Under the pieces are notes generated by a model that saw nothing but the letters and a program-made list of their open reading frames with translations, had not been told where the DNA came from and searched no databases. Below are positions 1-6,929 of a stretch of 19,267 bases of DNA, in pieces. This DNA comes from Candidatus Dadabacteria bacterium UBA2774 (GTDB lineage: Bacteria > Desulfobacterota_D > UBA1144 > Nemesobacterales > UBA2774): NCBI GenBank assembly GCA_002352485.1, contig DEIM01000142.1, positions 1-19,267 of the forward strand, given 5' to 3'. The position numbers were made by a program, and so were the translations under genes. Position 1 is the stretch's first letter; the number at the start of each line of letters is the position of its first letter.

Positions 1-795
1 TCCGGACACGTATATGTCTCCGTTCGCGCTGAACGCAAGCTGTCTTCCGCTTGGGGACCACGCCGCGCTCTGCTCGAGCTTAAACGCCTTAGTGAGCCTA
101 GTTTCCTTAACACCTGAGCCCAGGGTAATCACATAGAGATCCTGGTCCCACACTTTATCGGAGTTAAACACTATCTTATCCCCCGAGGGCGAGCAATGAG
201 GAGACATCATGAGCGAGCTGTGTCTCGTGAGCTGTCTAATATTAAAGCCGTCGTAGTCTGAAATAAAGAGGTTCCTCTTACTTCTCCCCCCCTGAACATA
301 AGCAATCTTTGATGTAAAGAATCCTTGTTTACCCGTTATCTGCTTCATTACGAGGTCGGCAAATCGGTGGGCAGCTTCCCTCACCTTGCCGGGCGTTGCC
401 TCGTACGATCTCCCGAGTATTGCGCGCTCTTCCTTAACGTTAAAGAGCCTCACCGCAAATTTTATGCGGCCTCCGCTTGCCTGATACTGCCCGGCGACCA
501 GATAATCCGCTCCGGAGTCGAAATAAGACTGAAATCCGATACTGTTAATATCACCTGCAATTTGAGTTCCCAAGCTCACATCGAAAAGCGCCGCGTTTTC
601 AAGATCGTTTCCGAGCACCCTTGCAAACTCCTGCGCCGCTTCGGCGGACGGGCCCACACTCGAGAGCTCTGCAATATGCACCGGCAGCTTCTGCACTATC
701 GGCCCTGTAACATCAGGGAGCTTAATCTGAGAATAGGCAATTCCCGAGAATGATATAAAGACAGTTAAGGCAATAAAGAATATCCTGTAAACCAT
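1..795 (-). CDS. tolB: Tol-Pal system beta-propeller protein TolB (3' part cut off by window edge)
   Basis: Periplasmic component of the Tol-Pal envelope complex, which links the inner membrane to Pal and peptidoglycan-bound outer membrane during division. The minus-strand frame is open from the ATG at 795 to the window edge and gives 265 residues of a family usually about 430 long. It begins with a signal peptide (MVYRIFFIALTVF..., cleavage probably after AYS, near residue 22). A TolB N-terminal domain follows at about 24-135 (GPSAEAAQEFARVLGNDLENAALFD region, then SGADYLVAGQYQ). WD40-like propeller blades start near 165 (SKRNLFISDYDG; SPHCSPSGDKIVFNSD; AAWSPSGRQLAFSANGDIYV). The start is supported by GGAGG four bases upstream of the ATG. 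The rest of the propeller, and perhaps pal, would lie to the left of the window. The identification rests on the blade motifs and domain order and is strong. Confidence 0.93.
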   Translation of the reverse strand, partial: MVYRIFFIALTVFISFSGIAYSQIKLPDVTGPIVQKLPVHIAELSSVGPSAEAAQEFARVLGNDLENAALFDVSLGTQIAGDINSIGFQSYFDSGADYLVAGQYQASGGRIKFAVRLFNVKEERAILGRSYEATPGKVREAAHRFADLVMKQITGKQGFFTSKIAYVQGGRSKRNLFISDYDGFNIRQLTRHSSLMMSPHCSPSGDKIVFNSDKVWDQDLYVITLGSGVKETRLTKAFKLEQSAAWSPSGRQLAFSANGDIYVSG

Positions 796-815
796 ATACC
801 CTCCGAAAATGTAAG

Positions 816-831
816 TTGATTTGTTAATCAA
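816..831. promoter_or_regulatory. Perfect 6-bp dyad in the tolB upstream region
   Basis: TTGATT-N4-AATCAA is a perfect inverted repeat centred about 29 bases upstream of the tolB ATG. It lies in the 117-base spacer between tolB and the HNH gene. It may be an operator or part of a tolB promoter region. It is short and AT-rich, so chance is a real alternative. Confidence 0.25.
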
Positions 832-912
832 GTGATATTGGGAATAAATCTAGCTAATAGGAACAGAAAAAACCAGTGAAAATAATAAGCAGTTTAAAAT
901 AAAACTTTTGGG

Positions 913-1512
913 TTACTCTTCAAGCTCTACGTTCCAGTAGGAAATATCAACAAAATTAAGAAACGGCTCCCACTCCTTATACCTGACTGCTCTAATATAG
1001 ATGTTTGAGAACGGGTCCCAAAGAGGCTTCTTGGGTTTACGGTTAAGTTTCATCCTGGCCTGTAACGGGGTCCTACCACCCTTCCTTCTATTACAGTCGA
1101 TACAGCAGCACACCACGTTGTCCCAGACACTCTTACCACCCTGAGAACGAGGCACCACATGGTCTATCGTAAGCTCCGCTCTTGAGAACTTGTCCCGGCA
1201 GTACTGACACATCCCCCCGTCCCGTCTGAAAATATTTATACGGTTAAACTTGGCTTCTTTTCTGACAAAACCCTCGTATCTAACGAGCAGGATCACTCTT
1301 GGAGTCCTTATCGTGGTGTTTACGGTCCTGATTACGTCCTGGTACTCTCTTAGTATGGAAATATCAGCCCAGGAATCAAAATCAAATGTCTCGTAATCAT
1401 TCCCTACCGCTTTCGCGACGCCGCTGTAAAGCATAAGGAAAGCCCTTTTAACACTCGTAATGGTGATGGGGACAAAGTACCGATTTAGGACCAAGACCGG
1501 TGAGGATAGCAT
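913..1512 (-). CDS. Stand-alone HNH endonuclease family protein
   Basis: A 199-residue protein of the widespread free-standing HNH family, whose cellular role is not established. The N-terminal part (about 4-95) has the family signature VLVLNRYFVPITITSVKRAF, which supports the chosen start. The nuclease core spans about 92-150: a zinc-knuckle pair C102/C105 (MCQYC), the catalytic-type IDHVVPRSQGG with D117-H118, WDNVV with N132, then the second pair C137/C140 followed by NRRKGGRTP. All metal-ligand and HNH positions look intact, so it should be an active metal-dependent nuclease. Family members often sit beside housekeeping genes rather than in restriction systems, and here it lies between tolB and the lipoprotein genes with no methylase or toxin partner. 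No Shine-Dalgarno precedes the ATG; a promoter-like -10 lies 11 bases upstream. The family is certain from motifs, the function is not. Confidence 0.9.
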   Translation of the reverse strand: MLSSPVLVLNRYFVPITITSVKRAFLMLYSGVAKAVGNDYETFDFDSWADISILREYQDVIRTVNTTIRTPRVILLVRYEGFVRKEAKFNRINIFRRDGGMCQYCRDKFSRAELTIDHVVPRSQGGKSVWDNVVCCCIDCNRRKGGRTPLQARMKLNRKPKKPLWDPFSNIYIRAVRYKEWEPFLNFVDISYWNVELEE

Positions 1513-1514
1513 AC

Positions 1515-1533
1515 AGTGTAAGGAATTTACACT
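1515..1533. promoter_or_regulatory. Perfect hairpin/dyad beside the HNH start codon
   Basis: AGTGTAA-N5-TTACACT is a perfect 7-bp inverted repeat with a 5-base loop. It lies two bases upstream of the HNH start codon and overlaps the proposed -10 (1524-1529). It could be an operator for a dimeric repressor, or a structure at the 5' end of the message. The perfect arms make it more than a weak AT-rich coincidence, but no regulator is known from the sequence. Confidence 0.4.
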
Positions 1534-1552
1534 CTTTTCAATAGTTCTTCAA
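1524..1552 (-). promoter_or_regulatory. Putative promoter of the HNH gene, leaderless type
   Basis: Read on the minus strand: TTGAAG (1547-1552), a 17-base spacer, TAAATT (1524-1529), then 11 bases to the ATG at 1512. Each hexamer matches the sigma-70 consensus at 4 of 6 positions. Transcription would begin a few bases before or at the ATG, which agrees with the absence of a Shine-Dalgarno sequence. Confidence 0.4.
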
Positions 1553-1617
1553 GTATACTGTGTTAAAGTTTAATTAAGTTATTGCCGGGCCTTATAGCAA
1601 TTTAAACCATAAAATTC

Positions 1618-1647
1618 TTGACTTATACAAACCAGCGTACAAATTAT
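1618..1647 (+). promoter_or_regulatory. Putative promoter of the small membrane gene-lgt unit
   Basis: TTGACT (1618-1623), an 18-base spacer, then AATTAT (1642-1647). The -35 matches consensus at 5 of 6 positions and the -10 at 4 of 6. The purine-rich AAGGAAG just before the ATG at 1668 can serve as ribosome binding site. It is placed correctly for the plus-strand genes. Confidence 0.4.
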
Positions 1648-1667
1648 TAAGGGAAAAAGGAAGCAAT

Positions 1668-1817
1668 ATGCAAACATTATTCAGCGGATTTATCATACAG
1701 CTCGTACTATCGGTACTACTTTTTGTACTCCTGATATACTTCGTAACGAAGAACGCCCGGCTCAAAAAGGAGATCGATCGAGCTACTTCTCCATCTAATG
1801 ATCAAAAGGACAAATAA
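1668..1817 (+). CDS. Small single-span membrane protein (49 aa) abutting lgt
   Basis: Reads MQTLFSGFIIQLVLSVLLFV... and ends ...SPSNDQKDK. Residues about 8-27 form one strongly hydrophobic membrane segment. A short basic/acidic tail follows (KNARLKKEIDRA) and then a polar C-terminus, so the likely topology is a membrane anchor with a cytoplasmic tail. AAGGAAG lies shortly before the ATG. The stop codon (1815-1817) is immediately followed by the lgt ATG at 1818, so translation of the two is probably coupled. I do not recognise the family. Its size and layout recall small helper subunits such as CcmD-like proteins, but nothing ties it to cytochrome maturation. Being a real gene rests on the start signal, a credible membrane helix and the exact abutment with lgt. 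Confidence 0.65.
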   Translation: MQTLFSGFIIQLVLSVLLFVLLIYFVTKNARLKKEIDRATSPSNDQKDK

Positions 1818-2633
1818 ATGTATCCCGAAATAATAAGCGTAGGCAATTTCACTATATCATCTTTCGGTCTCATGATAGCAATATGCTTCATCGTTGGCTA
1901 CTGGCTAATAATGTCCGAGGCCAAAAGAAAGAAGCTCGATGATAAGCTCATAAGCAATATGTTTCTAGCCACTATGATCGGGGGCATCGTAGGGGCAAAA
2001 ATCCTTTATATATTTGAGAACGTACCTCTGTCCGAAATTTTAAGCGACCCCCTTACCCACCTTCTCTCTAGAGGGGGACTCACATTTTACGGCGGGTTCA
2101 TCGGCGCGCTCGTACTCGTCTGGGCAATGGCGTACAGAAACAAGATAAGTATGTGGGTAATTGGAGACCTGGCCTCCCCTGCTCTTGCCCTGGCTTATGC
2201 CATCGGAAGAATCGGCTGCCTGCTCGTAGGCGATGATTACGGGGTCCCGTCCAATCTCCCCTGGGCCATGGCATTCCCCAAGGGGCTTCCCCCGACAGAC
2301 ATACCCGTACACCCGACACAGCTCTATGAAATAATCATAATGTTCATAGCATTCCTATTCATATGGAGAATCAGAACCCTGCCGAGGGCCGCAGGATGGC
2401 TCTTCTCGATTTATTTAATCATAGCAGGGTTCGAGAGGTTCTTTATAGAATTTGTGAGGAGCACTACGCCGAGCCCCATCCCGCATTTGTCCGTCGCGCA
2501 GGTCACAGCAGTAGGGCTTATTATTGTGGGTGCGATTAAGCTATATTCGCTTTACGCCTCGGGAGAAACCCAAGGTGGAGAGACACAGAGCAGCTCGGCC
2601 GGAAAGAAAATGCCGAGAAAGAAAAAAGCTTAA
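1818..2633 (+). CDS. lgt: Prolipoprotein diacylglyceryl transferase Lgt
   Basis: Inner-membrane enzyme that moves diacylglycerol from phosphatidylglycerol to the lipobox cysteine of prolipoproteins, the first step of lipoprotein maturation. The 271 residues match the family length, with about seven membrane segments. Diagnostic motifs are RGGLTFYGGFIGA (85-97), GRIGCLLVGDDYG (130-142, with R131 equivalent to the key arginine of the E. coli Lgt signature), PVHPTQLYE (163-171) and ERFFIEFVR (206-214). The residue matching E. coli H103 is Tyr91, a substitution I recall as common in this family. The C-terminal 25 residues are a Ser-rich then Lys/Arg-rich cytoplasmic tail. AAGGA lies nine bases before the ATG, inside the end of the small upstream gene. 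Lnt, the last enzyme of the same pathway, follows 53 bases downstream; the middle enzyme LspA is not in the window. Confidence 0.95.
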   Translation: MYPEIISVGNFTISSFGLMIAICFIVGYWLIMSEAKRKKLDDKLISNMFLATMIGGIVGAKILYIFENVPLSEILSDPLTHLLSRGGLTFYGGFIGALVLVWAMAYRNKISMWVIGDLASPALALAYAIGRIGCLLVGDDYGVPSNLPWAMAFPKGLPPTDIPVHPTQLYEIIIMFIAFLFIWRIRTLPRAAGWLFSIYLIIAGFERFFIEFVRSTTPSPIPHLSVAQVTAVGLIIVGAIKLYSLYASGETQGGETQSSSAGKKMPRKKKA

Positions 2634-2649
2634 ATTGTCGATCCGATCC

Positions 2650-2677
2650 TTCACATACACTGGGTCTTAGGTATCTT
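2650..2677 (+). promoter_or_regulatory. Putative promoter of lnt, leaderless type
   Basis: TTCACA (2650-2655, 5 of 6 to consensus), a 16-base spacer, then TATCTT (2672-2677), ending nine bases before the lnt ATG. No Shine-Dalgarno is present in between. This suggests lnt has its own leaderless transcript in addition to any read-through from lgt. Confidence 0.4.
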
Positions 2678-2686
2678 TTACGCTCA

Positions 2687-4249
2687 ATGTCCAAGACAAA
2701 AAAACAAGATTTGGCGCTAAGCGCCCTCACAGGCGTTTTATTCCCACTCGCTTTCATGATCCCACATGCCGGGATACTAACCTTTGTTCTACTGGTACCT
2801 CTATTTTGGGCGATTGAAAATAAATCAGCTGGCGACTCATTCAAACTAGGTCTCTTTGCCGGACTAATCGCAAACTTTATCGGCACTTACTGGCTCGTAG
2901 GCACACTCAGCAGGTTCGGCGGCTTTCACACTATTATAAGCTTTGTTTTCATTGCGTTCTTAAGCGCGTACGCAGGGCTTTCCTACGGGATATTCTCCTA
3001 TATAAGCTCAAGGCTAGGCTTCTTTAAAAAACCCGGGCTATTATCAATTATTCTCATAGCGTCCGTTTGGACATCTGTAGAGTACTTTTTTCCCTTCCTC
3101 TTCCCCTATGGTATATCAAACGCGCTATCCGATTATATAGGCGTGATACAGATCTTCGACCTCTGCGGCATATACGGGCTTAGCTTTATCATCGTTATCG
3201 TAAATTTAGCCCTCATGAAAACCATAAAGAGCTTAATCGGCCATACTAAAGTGCCAACGGCAGAGATAGCGCTATCGATTGCCCTTATTGCCGGAGCGCT
3301 TCTATACGGGCAATTCAGAATTAGCCAAGTTGACCGTGAGATAGCTCAGGCTCAAAAGATAAAAGTAGGGATGGTACAGGCCAACTTCGACTTTCTTCAA
3401 AAAACAGAGAGCCTTGAGGAAATAGTAACAGCCCGGCATAAAGAGATGTCTCAGGATCTTCTATCCGTTGATCTTATCATATGGCCTGAGACCGCGATCC
3501 AAGCCTGGTTTTCTAACGACTCCGATTACCTTTTGGTAAGAGACGAGACAGGCGTCCCAAATATAGAGGGGAAATACTTTATAGTAGGCGGCATGTCCTT
3601 TACCCCTAAAGACCCCGACGCTGAAATCCTGACGGACGAAAATCTAATAAAATACAATACCGCTTTTCTAACAAACTCCGACAGCCTTATTCTTGGGCGC
3701 TACCATAAAGTAAAACTTCTTCTTTTCGGAGAGTACCTGCCGTTCTCAAAGTACATACCCTCTCTCAAAAATTTTAGTCCCGCCTCGGGTGATTTTACGC
3801 CGGGCAGTGAGCTTGAGCTGTTTGAGATCAAAGAAAAGAATATAAAGATCGCCCCCATAATCTGCTACGAGGATATAATCCCCTCTTTCAGCAGGCAGTT
3901 CGTGGACAAAGGCGCAAATCTTATAGTTAACATCACAAACGACGCGTGGTTTGGTAAAACTACGGCGCCTTACCAGCATTTAGTCGTATCTATCCCCAGA
4001 GCGGTCGAGACCAGAAAGTACCTTCTTCGCTCGACTAACACAGGCATCAGCGCGATCATAGACCCCGTGGGGAGAGTGGTATCCAAAACAGACACTTTCG
4101 TTCAGACTAATCTAATTGGCGATGTGGGTATTATGGATGGAGAAAAAACTCTCTATACTAAAATAGGAGACGTTTTTCCTGTCGCTTGTTTGATTTTTTG
4201 GGTTGGCTTCGCAGCACTTGAAAGACTAAGGGGTAAGAATATCTCTTAG
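2687..4249 (+). CDS. lnt: Apolipoprotein N-acyltransferase Lnt
   Basis: Inner-membrane enzyme with a periplasmic nitrilase-type domain that N-acylates the terminal cysteine of apolipoproteins, allowing release to the outer membrane by the Lol pathway. The 520 residues fit the family. Several N-terminal membrane segments cover about 1-210, the carbon-nitrogen hydrolase domain about 224-475, and a last membrane helix about 490-510. The catalytic triad is visible: E268 in IIWPETA, K341 in YHKVKLLLFGEYLP, and C393 in IICYEDIIPS. E349 in FGEY corresponds to another conserved glutamate. VNITNDAWFG (413-422) is also a family motif. The start is taken at the ATG at 2687 because the membrane domain begins directly after it; it lacks a Shine-Dalgarno but follows a promoter-like sequence. 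The 3' end overlaps the convergent hisC by 24 bases. Confidence 0.95.
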   Translation: MSKTKKQDLALSALTGVLFPLAFMIPHAGILTFVLLVPLFWAIENKSAGDSFKLGLFAGLIANFIGTYWLVGTLSRFGGFHTIISFVFIAFLSAYAGLSYGIFSYISSRLGFFKKPGLLSIILIASVWTSVEYFFPFLFPYGISNALSDYIGVIQIFDLCGIYGLSFIIVIVNLALMKTIKSLIGHTKVPTAEIALSIALIAGALLYGQFRISQVDREIAQAQKIKVGMVQANFDFLQKTESLEEIVTARHKEMSQDLLSVDLIIWPETAIQAWFSNDSDYLLVRDETGVPNIEGKYFIVGGMSFTPKDPDAEILTDENLIKYNTAFLTNSDSLILGRYHKVKLLLFGEYLPFSKYIPSLKNFSPASGDFTPGSELELFEIKEKNIKIAPIICYEDIIPSFSRQFVDKGANLIVNITNDAWFGKTTAPYQHLVVSIPRAVETRKYLLRSTNTGISAIIDPVGRVVSKTDTFVQTNLIGDVGIMDGEKTLYTKIGDVFPVACLIFWVGFAALERLRGKNIS

Positions 4250-5317
4250 GGCATCAGTAAAAGAGTTATTCTCTTCAGGCGTCCCGATCGTAACGCGCAT
4301 GCAGTTCTGCAGTCTCCCGGGCTTATTGAAATTTCTTATTAATATGTCTCTATTCACAAGCTCACTAAACACGCGGTCTGCGTCTTCTACCCTGAAAAGT
4401 ATAAAGTTGGCGTCGCTTGAAAATGGGTCGATACCGGAAATTGATTTAAGCTCGCCGAAAACTCTTTCCCTTTCCTTCACAACAAGCTGTATGTTCTCGG
4501 ATACGAATTCGTGATTCTCAAGTACAAGCTCAGCCGCCGCCTGGCTTAAGGAATTAATATTATATGGGTAGCGCACCTTATTAAGCTCGCGCACGAGCTC
4601 CGGTTTTGCATAGAGCATCCCGAGCCTGAGACCCGCAAACCCAACTTTTGAAAGCGTCCTCATGATCACTAGGTTCTCGTTCTTCTCAAGTAAGGGCATA
4701 AACGTATAGCCGCTGAAATCAGAATACGCCTCGTCCACTACGACAATCCCTTGGGCATTTTCAATTATGCTTTTAATCCTGTCCTCCGAATACGCATTCC
4801 CGGTCGGGTTATTGGGGGAGGCAAGAAATATCAGATCGGGGTCTGAATTCTCTATTATGCTAAGAGTACTCTCAAGATCAATATCGAAATTCTGATCTAG
4901 CGGCACTTCTATGACTTCTGCGCCCATTGCGGTTGCGCTAAGACCGTACATCGAAAACGTGGGCGTCGGATAAAGCACTCTCTCTGTCGAGCCTGTACAA
5001 GCCAGTATGAGCATCCCTATAAGCTCGTCAGATCCGTTGCCCAAAAGAACCCCGTCTGTCGGAATACCGCTTGCCCGGGCTATCTTCTCTCTAAGCACTC
5101 TTGCCTCAGGGTCGGGATAGCGGTGTATATCTATACCGATTAAAGATTCCCCTAACTTCTCCCTAATATCAGCTGGAAGCTGAAACGGGCTTTCATTGCC
5201 GTCAAGTTTTATACTGCAATCAATATGCGGGACACTGTAGGCTTCTATCTCTTTGATATTCCGCTTAACCCTTCTTTCCACAATGCCCGCAGCTGTTGCG
5301 CTTTTATCCTTATCCAT
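4226..5317 (-). CDS. hisC: Histidinol-phosphate aminotransferase HisC
   Basis: PLP-dependent cytosolic aminotransferase (fold type I) that interconverts imidazole-acetol phosphate and L-histidinol phosphate, using glutamate, in histidine synthesis. It has 363 residues, the usual length. Visible motifs are LDGNESPF near 38-45, GNGSDELI (93-100), SPNNPTG with N170, VVVDEAYSDF with D195 and Y198, the Schiff-base lysine K224 in TLSKVGFAGLRLG, and the substrate-carboxylate arginine R341 in MRVTIGT. It lies 71 bases downstream of hisD on the same strand. That gap contains a TATAAT box eight bases before the ATG, so an internal promoter is likely. The first about 15 residues are less conserved, so a slightly later start is possible. 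Paralogous aromatic aminotransferases of this family exist, but adjacency to hisD supports HisC. Confidence 0.93.
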   Translation of the reverse strand: MDKDKSATAAGIVERRVKRNIKEIEAYSVPHIDCSIKLDGNESPFQLPADIREKLGESLIGIDIHRYPDPEARVLREKIARASGIPTDGVLLGNGSDELIGMLILACTGSTERVLYPTPTFSMYGLSATAMGAEVIEVPLDQNFDIDLESTLSIIENSDPDLIFLASPNNPTGNAYSEDRIKSIIENAQGIVVVDEAYSDFSGYTFMPLLEKNENLVIMRTLSKVGFAGLRLGMLYAKPELVRELNKVRYPYNINSLSQAAAELVLENHEFVSENIQLVVKERERVFGELKSISGIDPFSSDANFILFRVEDADRVFSELVNRDILIRNFNKPGRLQNCMRVTIGTPEENNSFTDALRDILTP

Positions 5318-5325
5318 GGCTGTTT

Positions 5326-5354
5326 ATTATAATATCTTGATTTGATTATGTCCT
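5326..5354 (-). promoter_or_regulatory. Putative internal promoter of hisC, leaderless type
   Basis: Minus strand: AGGACA (5349-5354, 4 of 6 to the -35 consensus), a 17-base spacer, then a perfect TATAAT (5326-5331) and only eight bases to the ATG at 5317. There is no Shine-Dalgarno. It lies in the hisD-hisC gap and would start transcription at or just before the start codon. Confidence 0.5.
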
Positions 5355-5388
5355 ATAATCCAGAGAAATGAAATGAAACAGTACGTGT

Positions 5389-6678
5389 TTAAGATTCGGT
5401 ACGGACTTTCACCGATAGAGCGTGCGCTTCAAGCTCTTCACTGTATGCTAGGTTCATAACCGCGCTGTTTAGTTCCTGGAACCCTCGTTTTGAGATTGAA
5501 ATTACGCTCGGCATTCTAAGAAAATCATAAACACTCAGGGGAGATGAGAACCTGGCAGCGCCTCCTGTGGGGAGCACGTGACTCGGCCCGGCGATATAGT
5601 CCCCGAACGCTTCGGTAGACATGGAGCCTAAAAAGATTGCGCCTGCGTGCTTTATCTTTTTAAGGAGTGTTTTTGGCTTCTTCACGCACAGCTCAAGGTG
5701 CTCTGGAGCTAGCATGTTTGCAATCTGAGCCGCCATATCGATCGATTTAACAACAAATATCCTTCCCTGTTTTTTCACCGATTCCGCCGCTATGTCCTTT
5801 CTTTTAAGCGCTTTTAGCTGAGCCGAGACCTCTTTTTTAACTTCCTTTGCGTATTTCTGAGAATCCGTGACGAGTATAGGCACAGCCATCTCATCATGCT
5901 CGGCCTGCGCCAATAAGTCCGCAGCAGCCCACGCAGCTGGCGAGCTTCCGTCAGAGATTATCAGCACCTCGCTTGGCCCCGCAATCATATCTATATCCAC
6001 TTCACCGAATACGAGCTTCTTCGCAATCGCTACGTAAATGTTTCCGGGCCCGACTATCTTATCCACCTTCGGTACCGATTCAGTCCCATATGCGAGCGCC
6101 GCCACCGCCTGCGCCCCGCCTACTTTATATATAGAATCCACTCCGGCGATCTTAGCCGCAACCAATACGGCAGGGCTTATATTCCCTCCGGGCGTAGGTG
6201 TCACAAGTGAAAGCTCCTCCACACCAGCCACTTTTGCCGGTATCGCTGTCATCAAGACCGTCGAAGGGTACGCGGCCTTGCCCCCCGGTACGTAAAGACC
6301 CGCTTTTTCGATGGGCCTGATAAGCCATCCGAGCTCGTTTCCGTGACTATCCCTGTACAAATGACTATCGGGCATTTTATGTTTGTGGAATTCTCTTATT
6401 CTTCTGGCAGCCGAGTTGAGATCAGATATTAATTTCTTAGAAACTTGTTCGTGTGCTTTCTCTATCTCTTTTGCTGTAACCCTTATACTTCTCTTTGTAA
6501 GCTCAACCCTATCAAACTTTTTTGAGTATTTAAATAACGCCCTGTCGCCTCCGCGCCTTACGTCATCGACTATTGCTCGAACAACCGATTCAAGCTTGGG
6601 GTCGCTCACAGATATACTCGTCCTTAAGCCTCTAAGGTGCTTTTCAGAATCGTTTTTTCTAAGCTCAATTATCTTCAT
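5389..6678 (-). CDS. hisD: Histidinol dehydrogenase HisD
   Basis: Zinc-dependent NAD enzyme that oxidises histidinol to histidine in two steps, ending the histidine pathway. Its 429 residues are close to the E. coli length. Zinc ligands are in place: Q258 and H261 (LLAQAEHDE), D360 (FGDYIAGPSHVLPTGG) and H419 (EAHA). The catalytic pair E326-H327 is in LAPEHLE. Family motifs YVPGGKAAYPST (129-140), GGAQAVAALAYGTE (187-200), VGPGN (209-213) and IAGPSE (232-237) are all intact. There is no Shine-Dalgarno; a perfect TATAAT ends 11 bases before the ATG. The gene heads a hisD-hisC unit and diverges from the GT-C gene across a 487-base spacer. No other his genes are in the window. Confidence 0.96.
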   Translation of the reverse strand: MKIIELRKNDSEKHLRGLRTSISVSDPKLESVVRAIVDDVRRGGDRALFKYSKKFDRVELTKRSIRVTAKEIEKAHEQVSKKLISDLNSAARRIREFHKHKMPDSHLYRDSHGNELGWLIRPIEKAGLYVPGGKAAYPSTVLMTAIPAKVAGVEELSLVTPTPGGNISPAVLVAAKIAGVDSIYKVGGAQAVAALAYGTESVPKVDKIVGPGNIYVAIAKKLVFGEVDIDMIAGPSEVLIISDGSSPAAWAAADLLAQAEHDEMAVPILVTDSQKYAKEVKKEVSAQLKALKRKDIAAESVKKQGRIFVVKSIDMAAQIANMLAPEHLELCVKKPKTLLKKIKHAGAIFLGSMSTEAFGDYIAGPSHVLPTGGAARFSSPLSVYDFLRMPSVISISKRGFQELNSAVMNLAYSEELEAHALSVKVRTES

Positions 6679-6689
6679 AGCGAGAGAGG

Positions 6690-6718
6690 ATTATACATAG
6701 GAAAGCCGGTTAGCGAAA
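6690..6718 (-). promoter_or_regulatory. Putative hisD promoter, leaderless type
   Basis: Minus strand: perfect TATAAT (6690-6695) 11 bases before the ATG at 6678, with a weak TTTCGC (6713-6718) 17 bases further upstream. No ribosome binding site lies in the 11-base gap. The -10 is convincing, the -35 poor. Confidence 0.45.
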
Positions 6719-6739
6719 GTGATCAGACCACTATAGGAC

Positions 6740-6765
6740 TTAGCACTCCTATTTGGGAGTGCATA
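6740..6765. promoter_or_regulatory. CIRCE-like inverted repeat upstream of hisD
   Basis: The plus strand reads TTAGCACTC, eight bases, GAGTGCATA. The HrcA-binding CIRCE consensus is TTAGCACTC-N9-GAGTGCTAA. The left arm matches at 9 of 9 and the right arm at 7 of 9, but the spacer is one base short. The core GCACTCC/GGAGTGC pairs perfectly over 7 bp with a 6-base loop. It lies about 60 bases upstream of hisD, above its -35, and no heat-shock gene is adjacent. It could be a decayed or atypical HrcA site, or a dyad for another regulator. Known spacing constraints argue against strong HrcA binding. Confidence 0.35.
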
Positions 6766-6901
6766 GTATAACATTCAATGAATTTAAAATAACCCGGGGA
6801 CTTAAGCCTAAACTCTGAGTGAAAAAAGTATCTCTGTAAAATTAAATAGAGTCGAGGAGTACATAGCTTAAAATACTTCCGTGTAGCGACTCCGGTTTTA
6901 A

Positions 6902-6929
6902 TTGACAAATCTTAGATCCTAAAGATAAC
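6902..6929 (+). promoter_or_regulatory. Candidate promoter for the GT-C gene
   Basis: Perfect TTGACA (6902-6907), a 16-base spacer, then GATAAC (6924-6929; 4 of 6). It would leave a leader of about 230 bases before the ATG at 7166. This is the best -35 in the spacer, but the -10 is mediocre. Confidence 0.3.

Noticed and set aside
325..753. 142-codon plus-strand open frame
   Set aside because: It lies antisense inside tolB, whose propeller motifs and start signal are clear; the translation shows no family features.
913..1512. HNH gene as part of a restriction or toxin-antitoxin system
   Set aside because: No methylase, specificity subunit, immunity gene or phage gene is adjacent; neighbours are housekeeping genes.
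6740..6765. Calling the dyad a true CIRCE element
   Set aside because: The spacer is 8 rather than 9 bases, the right arm has two mismatches and no heat-shock gene is next to it, so it is listed only as CIRCE-like.
6723..6908. 61-codon minus-strand frame in the hisD upstream spacer
   Set aside because: No ribosome binding site, no recognisable motif, covers the CIRCE-like dyad, and has a composition expected of random AT-rich DNA.
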